Made by a program: the position numbers and the translations under genes
Shown: one piece after another, positions 28,776 to 40,500 of the stretch
How positions within the stretch are numbered: position 1 is the first letter of the stretch
Layout of the letters: every line of letters starts with the position of its first letter
Notes under the pieces: generated by a model
Database searches by the model: none
The model's input: the letters and a program-made list of their open reading frames with translations, nothing else
Told to the model about the DNA's origin: nothing
Assembly (NCBI RefSeq): GCF_027596085.1
Contig: NC_072453.1
Coordinates: forward strand, 7,869,448 to 7,933,447
DNA from: Anoplopoma fimbria
Taxonomy: Eukaryota > Chordata > Actinopteri > Perciformes > Anoplopomatidae
DNA: 64,000 bases
Direction: 5' to 3'

Positions 28776-30925
28776 CAAACGGCAGAAGACTATAATTATT
28801 GTTTGCCACATTAGATGAAAAGCTAACACAGCTAATGAATGTTTGATAATTAAACATAACAAATAATTCCTGTTTTTTTCATGTGATATTCAAGTGTCTT
28901 TTGGGTTTGAAGTTTCCTTGATAATAATCATATAGACATCAGCAATTCTAAACACTATTAATATAGCATGAGAACAAACTAATTAACATGTTTAATTAGA
29001 ATTTATTTGGCAGTAAAAAACTAATAATATGCTAACATATTCAATTACCGACTCTTTTTAATAGTTGAATTTAATTGACATTTTCAAATTAAAGGCGCCA
29101 TTAGATGGGATTTTCAACATGCAACTGTACAGTAACTTTCAGAAAACACTTATAGTCAGCTACTAAAAAAACTATTTGTTTTTACAGAGTTAAACATTAT
29201 AGTGGACCAGAAATCAGATATGATAGCTTTCTAGTGAAAAATCCATCTTGAAATTGCAAGATTAAGCTTCCTGTATGTTGGAAAATAACATATATTTCAA
29301 TATTTATTCTATGCATAGTCATTTAATGCATGCTGTGGTTGAAGTCCTCATTTAGGCCTGCAATAACTTTGTTTTTGGTATGATTATTATTACCAGAAAA
29401 CCAAATCATGTGCCCCAGTTTCTAACCAAAGAGTAACTTGAACATCACATGGGAAAACCTGAATGACCCTGTGTTTATGTCATGCACAGTGTTTTCATTT
29501 AAAAGCAAAAATGCACCACTATTATCCAACTCTACTAAGAAATAATTTAAATTTAATCAATATGCACACGACCATTTCATGGCTAAAAATGGTACAACGG
29601 ATTCACCTCATTTGTTATAAATTTTGAAAAATTAAAACAGAGCAAAATTCTATTCCTGCTTACTTAAAGTCACTTTTATGTGGAATCTCATAAACGTGAA
29701 GGCTCTACATGACAATTATTTTTAATCAGACACTAAATGATTTTCCATAATGGAGGTAGTTTTGTACATATATAAGGATTATTCTCATCACATTTATCCC
29801 AGTCTACCAGTGAAACCCTGATCTCTGTTTATTCTCTATTAGTTAACATTAACACGGGCCGGCTAATGCAGTTAACATCTGAAGGCCCGGTTTATATTGC
29901 ACTATTTATATCCCTTCCAGGTCGAGTTAGAGCAGACTGAGAGACCTTCCTCTTTTCTAATTTCACCACTGATATATGCATGTCTTTTTAATGTTTTGTC
30001 AATTTCTTTTCACCACAGATTGATCTTAAAACTCAAAGCAAACAGTCACTTGTTTTCCATTTCAGCATTTAGATTTAAACACTGTGACTTTAAACTTAAG
30101 ATGGTGTTTACATCAACAGAACTGCTGAGCTTCCCGTTCATTTCAACTATATTTGTCTACTTAACAACAATTCTAACATAGTATAAATACTTGACATACA
30201 TTTTAATTTAAGTTTTGCCTAAGGTTGCAAGAAGTTTATCTTTTGACTTGATCTTAAAATAAATCTGAAATACAGAAACACAGCTGAGTGTTGGTTGAGT
30301 TAAATAAATCCATAAATGAAGTTAAAGAAATATCCAATGTGTAGATAATCACTCCTATTTACATATTTAAGAAAAATATGTGTTTGAAAGGTTGCTTCAC
30401 TTGCTGATGTTTAAGTCTTAATTGAATTTAAAACGTCTTACTCTGAATAGATATATACACGAACAACATAAGCACTTTTACAGTTTTTCTAGTTTGTTTT
30501 TTTACAATAGACTATGGAAGGTTGTCCCTTCTCCTGTTTATGTGTTCAGAACTGTTTTAACATCAACCCTGGGGGATAAAAACAATCATGAATGTTTCCT
30601 CTTGGAGGTGTCTCTTTGTCTTATCCTGCTGCCGCGGCATGGCAGTCGTTCTATAATGTGACCCGCAGCAATCCTATTTAATATTTACACACCGCTGCAT
30701 CACTTAGCTACGGTCTCCTCTGATGCTACAGTCAAACTCACAAGACGGTGTCCTCCTTTTGTTTACATTTCTAATGGAGGGAGAGCTTTACTGGTACACC
30801 CACAGTCAGTGTTGCCTGTATATACATGTTTTTTTCTTTTCTTTCTCTATTGTATATTTATATCCTTTTTGTTATTGTAAAAATACTGTAAGTATATTGT
30901 GAGAATAAAATACTTCTTGTAGGGA
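28776..30925 (+). other. probable scn4a 3' UTR
   Basis: AT-rich sequence after the TAG stop. ATTAAA-type signals occur early (near 28849). An AATAAA at 30904-30909 could end a long 3' UTR. No coding frame was recognised. Confidence 0.4.
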
Positions 30926-32868
30926 AAAGTAGGCTGTGAGTTGTCAGTGGATGTATTATGTGAAACTGCACTGAGGCCCTCTGGTGGTTTGAATACTGAA
31001 CAGGCCGCTCTGCTGACTGATTTATTCTGTCACGTTTTATTTCCAAACTTGGGACAAGACTTCTGAAATTACAAAACAATCCAGTGCATCCTTTTCCTCT
31101 ATTTGTTCGGAGTATTGTGGGGCTGACTCAAAATACACAAAGTCCATTCATGGTTATAAAGAAACAAATAGTAAAAAATTACTTATAATACAGTTTTGGG
31201 AATAATGAAGCTCTTTAACTATCAGCTATATAATTATAATTTCTCATTTCTAGTATTGACATCTTTCCTCTTCAACAGAACTGCTCATTTCAGCACTTTA
31301 TACTGGCTCTCTTACCCGGTCGCTATTTTTTGTTCATGACAGTCAACAGGCGAAAATAAGTAAAGCCTCTTACAAGAAATAAGGAAGTCGGGTGTCTTAT
31401 TTATTTGCATATTTTTTGTGGTTGCATGCTACACGTCTTGCCCAGTGCTGACTGGAGTTTATTAAGAGGGATGTGTTGGTCTGACAGTTTTGGCTGCCTG
31501 GCAGAGTCGTGCAGCTTTATTCCCAGCTGTGGCTATTTTAATCAGTGGCCCAGACACCAGCACAAATCATTTAGGCTGCAACCTATTAAAACCTTTTATT
31601 TTATTTATTGATTAATCTGCTGCCTTTTTTTTTTATAGATATGTGGTCTATAAAACATCAGAAAAAAGTCCAAGATGACTTCTTCAAATCTATTTTTCCT
31701 CCTAAACACAAATATTTCAGTAATTATCAATATAAGACAAGGAAAATCAACAAATCCTCACATTTGAGAAGCTGGAACCATAAAATGTTTGGCATTTTAT
31801 CTTGATTTAAATGATGAATAGAGTATCAAAATAGTTGACGATTCATTTTCTGTCTATTATTTGGTCGATTATTTGACTTATTGTTGCAGCCCTACAAGAA
31901 ACAATTCCCACCTTTGACTTTTACCGTTGATCAAAATCATTTTTGGACAGCCAACATTGTTTATGCAACATGAATGACTGAAAATGAAAAAATGAAATAA
32001 GTCAGGCCCTAAGCTTGACTGATTTTCTGAGTCACCTCTCATTAACATTATACAGCATTTCCTGTCAGGGTTACATGTCCATATATCCATATAGTTTCTA
32101 AGAATGCTTATGTTTGCTAATTTTGCAAAAAACACAAAGTACAGCTGAGGCTATTGGGAATGTCATTTGTTTATGACCAAATACCTTCAAAACTAATACT
32201 GGGTTAATTAAAATGTTACAGTAATGTGATGATAGCGCTAGATAAAAAGTCAGAGGACCACAAAAGTTATTACAATTAATCATGGTTCATCATGTTTTGA
32301 TGATTATCAGGAAAGTATTGTGCATTTTTTTGGACAGGATAATCCCGACTAGAACATGTCAAATTGTCCCCTGTATATTTTTTTTTCTAAATTTTACATT
32401 TGAGCACTTTAGCTGCTTTTATTAAATGAAAAGTAAGGCACCAAAACAAAAAGCTACTGTTGTTGTTATTATCGATACTGAAACTCGGGTATTGAAAAAT
32501 GTCAAACCCTACCAAGCCCTATAATAATATTGTTGCCCTTCAAATTGTCTCATTAAAATCCTCCTTTCAAGCCCCCTAATGTTCAGGTTTACCATCTTTT
32601 TTCACTCGTCTTAAAAATGGAACACATGTAAGTGAAGTTTGGTTTTTTTTAAGTTAAAAGTGTGGGTTGTTCAAAGTTATTTTGGTTCCATGTTACAGCA
32701 CTCTTCTTCCCCTTATTTGCCTGTGTGTTGACAGACAGCCCACCCACTGCTGCAGACACTTCTTCTCCTTGTTCACAACCTTCTCATACCTGCAGAGAGA
32801 ATCAGGGTTAACGTGTGTGTTCGGACATCAGCGCTCTAAGTATTTTTTATTTTCTTTTGCATGTCATC
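30926..32868. other. intergenic between scn4a and cd79b
   Basis: No gene seen. It contains an hAT-like dispersed repeat (31580-31900) and one octamer ATTTGCAT at 31403-31410. The cd79b promoter should lie just before 32869. Confidence 0.5.
31580..31900. mobile_element. non-coding DNA-transposon relic (hAT-like fish repeat)
   Basis: Runs from TTATTGATTAATCTGCTG to GACTTATTGTTGCAGCCCTA. The final GTTGCAGCCCTA and the paired GATTAATC motifs are typical of a common fish non-autonomous hAT-like family with CAGGGCTGCAAC ends. A related copy lies at 60660-60965 and a fragment near 33480-33575. Confidence 0.55.
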
Positions 32869-35800
32869 ATGCGCTGGTTGCTGGCTGGATGCTGTGGGCT
32901 CGCTTTGATCAACATCTCAGGTAAATGTAAACTCTTGCAATTAATAAGTGACTGAAAAATGAAAATGAACTAAACAACATTCACAGTCTTGGTGCCAAAT
33001 ATTAACATTAGTGAAATTCTGAATGTTATTACAGCATTAGTCACTTCATAATGCTTGACTTAATCATTTAATTGTACTTTTTACGACGCTACAATGCATA
33101 TAAGTGTTTTGCATGTTATTTTTGACTCCACCGTACCATTACTTCCTGACCATCTGGGGAAAAGAGGAAGTTGTCTCTGAAGACAAAGACTAGTTATTTC
33201 AATATACTGTATTTACAGTTTATCTTGTCCAAGTTATCAATCAGGTTACTTTATTTCAGTCCTGTAGTCCGTTTTTATAGTAAGGTAATAGAGATAATGG
33301 AACATTTAAAAACAACAACAGTTGACCAAAGTTCTGTACAATCAAATACATGAATTTTCTGCTTATCTGTGTTTTATGGCGTTGTTAAGTTTATAACTTT
33401 GAGTTTATACTTCCCGTTGGACAAAATGAGCTATGTGGAGCCATGGCTTTAGGATCTAAGAACAGTTTTTTTGTTTGTTTTTTTACATTTTATTGACTAA
33501 ATTAGGAATCAATTAATCAAAAAATTATAAAAACACTAATCCATAATATTAAGTAATTATTAGTTGCAACCCTAATGACTACAATTACCATCCCCATCTC
33601 TATAGACAACCATAAGTGGCTACACTTATTTTTTTAATATCCCTATGGCACATAGTAAGCCCAAAACAGAAATACACCATTTTGAATGTATAGGATATTT
33701 GGATTCAAGCATGTAACCCTCAGCATATCATTTACGACAGTGGTGACATAATCCTATCATCGTCATTGATAATCTCTTGAAATAGTAATTTTCCATCCGC
33801 TCCATATCCACTGAGTCCATCACTTTTTCTAGCATCATTTTGGCTGCATATATAGCTAAATCATCTGCATACAAGTTTGAGATTTACAGTGGCCGCTGCT
33901 GTGACTGTGCCACATTGTCCCTTAACCTTCCTTCTGTCTGCTCAGTGGCCCCAAACCCCGCCGTGCAGATCACCCAGAAGCCCCGGTTCTACGGTCTGAA
34001 AGCCAGAACAAATTTGTTCTTTTGCTGCCTGTCCTCCCAGAATGTCCGGTCGGCCGATGTGAAGTGGTTCAAGACCGACAGGTACGACGACGAGGATGTA
34101 AAGAGCAGACGCCCATTAGTGGCAGGACGAGGGTTTGAATATCATAACGAAAATCCGAAACAAATGTTTCTCGTCCTGCATGATGTGCGCATTGAGGATA
34201 AGGGAGTGTACTTCTGCAAGGTTAACGAAACATGGGGACCCGGGACTGCACTTCAAGTTGCCAGTGAGTAGCTGGGTCAATAGTATGTCTTATGTAGAAC
34301 CACAGACTCATGATGCAGTGCTACTTTGAGTGGACATTTGCTGTAATTTATTGAGATCTGTACCAACACATATCTTTCCTCTCACAGAACCCATTGACCT
34401 TACCCGGGCTCTGTATAGGACCCAGATGAAGGATGGTCTCATTATCCTCCAGGGCCTGCTGATGGCGGTTTGTATCGCTGCTGTGCTGCTGCGCAAACAA
34501 AAACTGGTGAGGAGCAAGATGACCAAAAAATATTTTGTTTTACCAGAATGCACTGCAGAATGCACTGCTGATGGAATAAAGCTGAAGATTTGCACAGCAA
34601 CATTCAGTGCCAAGATGAACGTAAAAATAAAGGAAGAAGTTTCATCTTTTCAAGTGACTTAAGCTTTTTGGAATAAAACAGATGTCTACAATACTATATA
34701 CATCTGATAGGTCACAGCCAAAATGTAGGCCTTGCAACTAATGCAAGATCTTGTTTATTAATCCATCTGATTTATCAATTCATTTTTAAAAGTTCCCTGC
34801 AGCCCCCAAGGTAATGGACTTCACATTGCTTGTTTTGTCCCAAGTATTCATGTTATTTATAATTTTATAAAACAGAGAAAAGCAGCATATCATTTAATTT
34901 AAGAAGATAGAAACCTTGAATGTTTTGTTACTGTAGAGGTTATACACGATAGTTAGATAGATGGATACAGTACTATAAATTCCTCTGTTTCAGCAGCCAA
35001 ATGATGTAGTTAAGAGGCAAAATACAATATAAAGCCAAAAATGATTAGCAACAACTGCTCAATACAAACAAAAACTATGAGATTAGAGACTGAACTATAG
35101 GATCACACTCTCCAACTTAATTATTGCTGGTAACTGTTACATCTTTAAATCTCAAATATTGATTAACGATTGCTCTCCTGCATTGATTGGCTTAATCAAC
35201 TCCACCTTAATATCACCTGTAGCTGTACTTTTCAAGCTAATTTTAAAACATTTGGAAGTGCCTGCACGATCAAAAACAACCCTGGCCCAATTTGACGTTA
35301 CGGCTGGTGGATCCATTCGCAAGATGGTCCCTAGTTTGCATTACTTGTGTGATAAGCTAACAGAGCAGCTCAGACTGAAAGATAACACTTACCCAATTTA
35401 GTATGAAGATACGGAAGTTCTTTTTTACAAGTTTCTACACACCTTTAAGCCATTTTTCAATCCAGTTTGAAACAGCATAGCTAGCCTGTTTTGATTTAGA
35501 TGTTCCACGATCGAACCATCGGCTAGATCAACATAACATTAGCTGGCTTACTTCTAGTCGCCATTTTTAAAGATTAAAGTTACTTAATTTGTCAAAATCA
35601 TAAAATGTCTCCTTTTTATTTATTCTTTATTTTTTAACAGTACGAAAAGCAGGACAGCATATACGAGGAGCCTGAAACGGATCACATCTATGAGGTTTGT
35701 TTGCTTTCATTTTACATTTATATATTGGACAAAGAGCAGAAGTACTTTACCATTACTTAAAGAAAAGTACTAATACCATACTGGAATACTCCACTAAACG

Positions 35801-37026
35801 TCCTGATTGTCCAGCAAAATGTTCCCTGTCAGTGTTTTACATTTACAGATGATGTTTCTTGATTACTGCTGCGTTAATGTGTATGTTTCATTTTACTGCT
35901 GTAGATGTTTTAAACTCCTTTGTTGGATATTTAATCTACAGCAATGCATCATATTCTATTGGATCATTTACCAGTTGTACTTGGGAAGACACATCACAGC
36001 TGTGTTTTTTTTTATCATCAAAAATACATGTGCAAGACACAGCAGAACGCACCAAGTCTCCTCGCACCACTGAGCTCATAACCACAGTTTTATCTTGTTC
36101 TCTCAATGCAGCTCTCAGGTTTTTCATTTATAAACAGTAGGCTGAACTTTTGTCTGTCTTTTTTTGTAACTATAATAACTTTGTAAAGTAGGTTTTGTGG
36201 GTTGAAACTAGATTTTTTTTTATTAACTGAAGTGTTCTTGTAGAAATCATAGAAGAAGATTTTTTATGTAGCACCTTTCATACCAATATTGCCGCTCAGA
36301 GTGCTTTACATTAACATACAATAAAATAAAACAAAACAAGAGGAAGCAGACAATCTTAATGCATAATACTATACAGTCAAAATGTAGTTTGAAGTATTTA
36401 TTAGAAAATATATTAGTTGAAACTTCAAGTAAAAAGGGTACTAACAGAAGCATCCTGACCAAGCTTTTTTTGATTTATACAGTTTTTGGAAGACATGAGT
36501 CATTGCAGTCAAGCCTTCTAAGAAAAAAGCATAAATATACTTAAAGAAAATGCCTGACGGAAAGTTAAAGTCAAATAAACGGGGATTTAATGTGCTAAGA
36601 TAAGAAAATGAGTTAATTGTGAGCACAGTGTCTCTGTAATTTTTAAACTCTGAGATGCATCTTTTAACGATATAACAGTTCGAAGCATCAGATAGCTTCT
36701 TACAAATAACATGAAATATATTTAAATGTCAACTGCTCTGCTGTAACATTTAACAGCTGCATATCCCCTTTCTTTTGAGTCATGTCTGAATCACTGACTA
36801 TGCAAATTCAAGCTATACCAATATGCCCAAGAAAAGGCATAAATTGTGCTTTAACTAGGATTCCTGGACGCCTCATTAGACTCACACATTTCACTGACGT
36901 AAATCTAATATTATTTACGTCTGTCAGGGTTTGGCGATTGAGACGTGTGGAGGAGGTCTGTATGAGGAACTCTCTGTCTACGCCCAGGCTGATGTAGCTG
37001 AGGGAGCTGAGGCCCCATGGGAGTGA
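32869..37026 (+). CDS. cd79b: CD79b, B-cell receptor-associated signalling chain
   Basis: Type I membrane partner of CD79a that couples surface immunoglobulin to Syk/Src-family kinases in B cells. Five exons: 32869-32920, 33946-34263, 34388-34506, 35641-35694, 36928-37026. They total 642 nt, 213 residues, and all phases join. Exon 1 gives a signal peptide (MRWLLAGCCGLALINIS). Exon 2 is one Ig V-type domain with the paired cysteines (LFFCCLS ... KGVYFCKV), the core WF, and the D-x-G-x-Y-x-C signature. Exon 3 holds the membrane segment (GLIILQGLLMAVCIAAVLL). Exons 4-5 hold the ITAM, HIYEGL and LYEEL, with tyrosines 180 and 193. The spacing between the two YxxL motifs is 9 residues, slightly longer than the 6-8 usual in mammals. 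The position beside scn4a is the same as in mammals. Confidence 0.93.
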
Positions 37027-38225
37027 GACCGCCGCACAATTACATACTACTTACAAGTTCTTGATAGAAAAAGTATGAATACATTGTTAAAGGGAGAGTT
37101 TGGATTGTTTGAAGTGGGGTTGTACAGTATGAGGTACTTATTGTACAGTAGATGGCCGCCTCCATGTCTCAGCTTTGAGAAACAGACAGGAGTGCTGGAG
37201 CAAAACAATGAACTGCTGTGAATAAGGTCAGCAGAAAAACATATTTTAGCCGCCTAAAAAAATCAATATCAGCTGTATTCTCAATATTTGTTATTGCTCG
37301 CTGTTAGACAACCCTCTATCCGTTATCTATGCTCTCCTCAAAGCCACCAGACCATTCATTTTACCTTGCAGAACACAGTAGTTACTGGTCTACTGCTGCC
37401 TTTATTGGTTAGTTACTTTGTGATATTGTGTGACTTTGTTGTTTCAAAGAATTAGTTCTGATTCACCTCAGTCACATACTAACACAAACAAACTAACCCT
37501 ATGGAGACAGCGGTAGACCAGCTACTCCTTTCTTCTGCAAGGTAAAATTACTGTTTTTGTCAAAGGAGTCTGGTGGATTTGAAGAGAGCATAAATAACGG
37601 CCTCAATTCCCTGAAGGCAAAGTAGAGCAGTGACAATATTCCAAATATAGCGCACACTTGAACTGATATTGAATATTTGTTTTGCCGCTTCCGTCCACAG
37701 CAGTACATTACTTTGCTCTGGAGTACTCCTGTCCGTTACTCCACATCTACTGTAGTAATAACCTGACTATGGATAAACATTTTGTACAACGCCACTTCAA
37801 CAAATCTGATCTCTACCTTTAAGAGCACTAGAGGAGATTTCTCATTTTTCCTCTAGTAACAGTTTGTTTATAAATGTGCAACATCATAGTTATTCTAAAA
37901 CGCTTGCTATACACACTGTTGATTTTATGCTATGCAGTAACTACGGGGTGAATAAATCAGATGTGATTTCAATTGTTTAGAAGTGTAAAGGAAAAATTCA
38001 GCAATTCAGACTCGATAGCTGACATTTTTGGTGCTTCATGAGGCTTTTTTTTCTTTTTTTAAATATAGTGTTGTGTATTATTTCATAATGACTTCTCTGA
38101 CTTGAGAGTTTTATATCTATTTTATCTAAATGTCAGTGGACTTGTTGTTGTTTGATTATATAAAAAAATCTGTATTCTTTTTGTTAATGTAACAAGAACA
38201 AAAACAATAAAAGTTTTTTTTCATT
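37027..38225 (+). other. cd79b 3' UTR
   Basis: About 1.2 kb from the TGA to AATAAA at 38206-38211, followed by a T-rich stretch suitable for cleavage near 38225. No other frame is convincing in this stretch. Confidence 0.7.
38206..38211 (+). terminator. cd79b polyadenylation signal AATAAA
   Basis: Canonical hexamer at the end of the cd79b 3' UTR, followed by a run of T. It lies 34 bp from the oppositely directed signal of the first interferon gene. Confidence 0.7.
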
Positions 38226-38244
38226 TGCTGGAGAAGGTCTTATT

Positions 38245-38250
38245 TTTATT
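38245..38250 (-). terminator. polyadenylation signal of interferon copy 1
   Basis: TTTATT on the plus strand (AATAAA on the minus strand), located after the ATTT/TATC-rich 3' tract of the gene. Confidence 0.6.
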
Positions 38251-38389
38251 GTCTTTAACATGTAAAATAAATAAATGAACAAATAAAAAACTTAAATAAA
38301 TAAGCAAGTTGATCAACAACATATTCAGATGATCAACTGATCAACATATAGATAAGTAAACAAACAACTCAGGACTTAAATAAGCAATA

Positions 38390-38560
<171 letters not shown>

Positions 38561-38589
38561 AATAAATTCATTAATTAATCTGACAGATT

Positions 38590-39711
38590 TTAGTTGGTGA
38601 GTAGAGATGAAACCAGCTGGTCTGCTCTCGTCAGATGGGTTTTCATTTGCTTCCTGATCAGCTCCCAGGATTCAGCACTGTGGCCCTTCAGACACAAGAA
38701 CACCATCATTATTAAAACATGATCACCCTGTAAATTGATTGATTGATTGATCGATTGACTGATAGATAGAAGGGCAGACTTACCATTTGCTCCAGGACGT
38801 GACGAGAGAGTCTCTTGAAATACATGTGCAGCTTCTTGTTCTTCTTCTTGTGGCCGTGGCTCGTAATCTAAACGAGAAACAAATAATTAAAAACTGCTTC
38901 ATTAGACAGTCACAGTGAATCTGGTAACGAGGCACATTTACAACTAATTGATCCTCTCAATCAGCAGGGTTTATTAGTGTCACATGAATCAATCAGTGAA
39001 CCCTGATGCATGTCTTTTGGAGAACAAGTACGGCTCCGTTAATCCACACTGAGACTCACACAGGAGTGAAGGCCGTCGGCCTGCTGGGTCACAAGGATGA
39101 GAAAGTGGTCCACTGTGCTCTCCTCCCATGATGCATTGCTGTGATCCTCCTCAAACAGGGCAGCCATCTCCTCCAGAATGTGAACTGTGAAGCTGAGTTT
39201 GTCCTCAGCCTGGAAGAAGAAGATCAGTTCAGTTACAACAAGAACAGATTCATGACACTTTTCAACAGGTGTACTGGGAAAAAACAGAGATCACAGTTAT
39301 AAAAACCTAAATTGTTTCATGAAAACTATTTATTGAATTCAAGGAGATAAAACAAAGTCATGTGTTTGTCTTTGGATGTTTCTTAAAAATGTTGAGGATG
39401 ACTTACTGATGATCTGGACGCCTGGCTGTACAGATCATTAGGGAAGTTCACTTCAGCATGCTCAGTGGTGTTAGTGGAGTTATGAGCCTGCATCACAGAC
39501 ACACACATTATGAAGTAAACAGACAGTAAAGTAAACTCATTCAGTGACTTTAAAGAATATCCAAAAGAAGTCCACTTACCATCGTTTCTATTAGATCCAA
39601 AGAGTTTTTACTGTGCTGTCTGAACTTATGATCCATCCATCTGCAGCTCAGCGAGGAGCCTGAACTGTACAGACTGAGAGACAGACACACCAACAAGATC
39701 CTGGTGAACAT
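38590..39711 (-). CDS. ifn: type I interferon, copy 1
   Basis: Secreted antiviral cytokine acting through the CRFB receptors and JAK-STAT. Five exons on the minus strand, all introns phase 0: 39711-39580, 39487-39407, 39209-39060, 38867-38784, 38685-38590, giving 180 residues. Five exons is the known teleost type I IFN structure. The signal peptide (MFTRILLVCLSLSLYSSG) is followed by mature Cys23 and Cys121 only, which places it in the two-cysteine fish group I, probably IFNd. The last helix reads SAESWELIRKQMKTHL, matching the family C-terminal signature with the usual CAW cysteine absent. N-glycosylation sequons are at 47, 50 and 96. The start is MFTR because the upstream in-frame ATG lies within the TATA-box region, 5' of the expected transcription start. 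Compared with the other copies it has Arg69-Ser70 in place of Lys-Ala. Confidence 0.95.
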
Positions 39712-39803
39712 TTTGAACGAGATGATGATTCCCTTTGTATGAAGAGAATAGTGATTTCTCTGGTGAACCAGTTGTTCTGTTGGAGCAGAGCTGCAGCGCC
39801 TCA

Positions 39804-39834
39804 TTTATACTGCAGGAGCACCTATTTCGTTTTC
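39804..39834 (-). promoter_or_regulatory. core promoter of interferon copy 1: ISRE and TATA box
   Basis: Read on the minus strand, GAAAACGAAA (39834-39825) matches the ISRE/IRF-element GAAANNGAAA. It is followed about 15 bp later by TATAAA (39809-39804). This is the expected arrangement for virus-induced IRF3/IRF7 control. Confidence 0.75.
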
Positions 39835-40199
39835 TAAACATTAACACCTGGAAAAAAATGAATGAACTGCGGCTTTGACGCGGTAAACCTCGACATACAA
39901 ACATGTTTAATGTCAGTCACACATTTCGGATTCTAAGTAGCAAACTAATGGAAACATTCTCCCACAATAAAAGCATGAAAACGTAGAAAATGCATTTAAA
40001 AAAAATTAAAGACAAACACGACTCAATATTAAAATTGTCCACTATTCGATATTGAAAATAATAAATGATCATTTTAGGAATATCATTACGATTTTTAAAG
40101 GGCAAATACAAAATAGACAACCCAAATTACTTTTATTTTGATAATAATGTCATGATGATGATTTGAGGCTATTATAACTTTTTCCTTTTTGTTAGTGGG

Positions 40200-40500
40200 A
40201 AGACTTAATCTCCCGTTCAGTCATTGCATCAATCATTCTCTGAGGATTCATTCTCATCTTCAGACAACAGGAGCTGCTTGTGTCCACTAGGGGCCATAAG
40301 GGCCATAAAACGGGAAGTTCCCATCCGGAGAAAATGAAAGCGGCTCCCTGCTCGCGGCCTGCTCTGTGACGCGCGTTCACGTGAATCTGCCTTTGACATT
40401 TCACGTTGTTTTATCAGGAACATGGCGGCTTTGGACGAGAACCAGAGAAGGGGATTCACAGGAATCATGTCAATCGATGTGAAAATCACGTTGTTTTATA
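40200..40500 (+). promoter_or_regulatory. CpG-rich island inside the interferon spacer, with a short Kozak-like ORF
   Basis: GC- and CpG-rich compared with the AT-rich surroundings. At 40422 AACATGGCGGCTTTGGAC starts a 35-codon frame (MAALDENQRRGFTGIM...) ending at an AT-rich stop. The same island is present in inverted orientation at about 50045-50350. It looks like a TATA-less promoter with a first coding exon, possibly a relic of another gene carried along in the duplications. The opposite-strand frames (86 residues) are also conserved only because the copies are nearly identical. Confidence 0.35.

Noticed and set aside
34264..34662. Readthrough of the cd79b transmembrane exon into VRSKMTKKYFVLP...
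   Set aside because: It crosses a good GTGAGG donor at 34507. The ITAM exon at 35641 joins in frame, so the extension is intronic.
39712..39804. N-terminally extended interferon (MRRCSSAPTEQ... start) in every copy
   Set aside because: That ATG overlaps the end of the TATA box, upstream of the likely transcription start. MFTR is followed by a proper signal peptide.
40192..40489. Minus-strand frames of 70 and 86 residues duplicated in the spacer at 50058-50355
   Set aside because: They are identical only because the whole block is duplicated. The composition reflects a CpG island and no domain was recognised.
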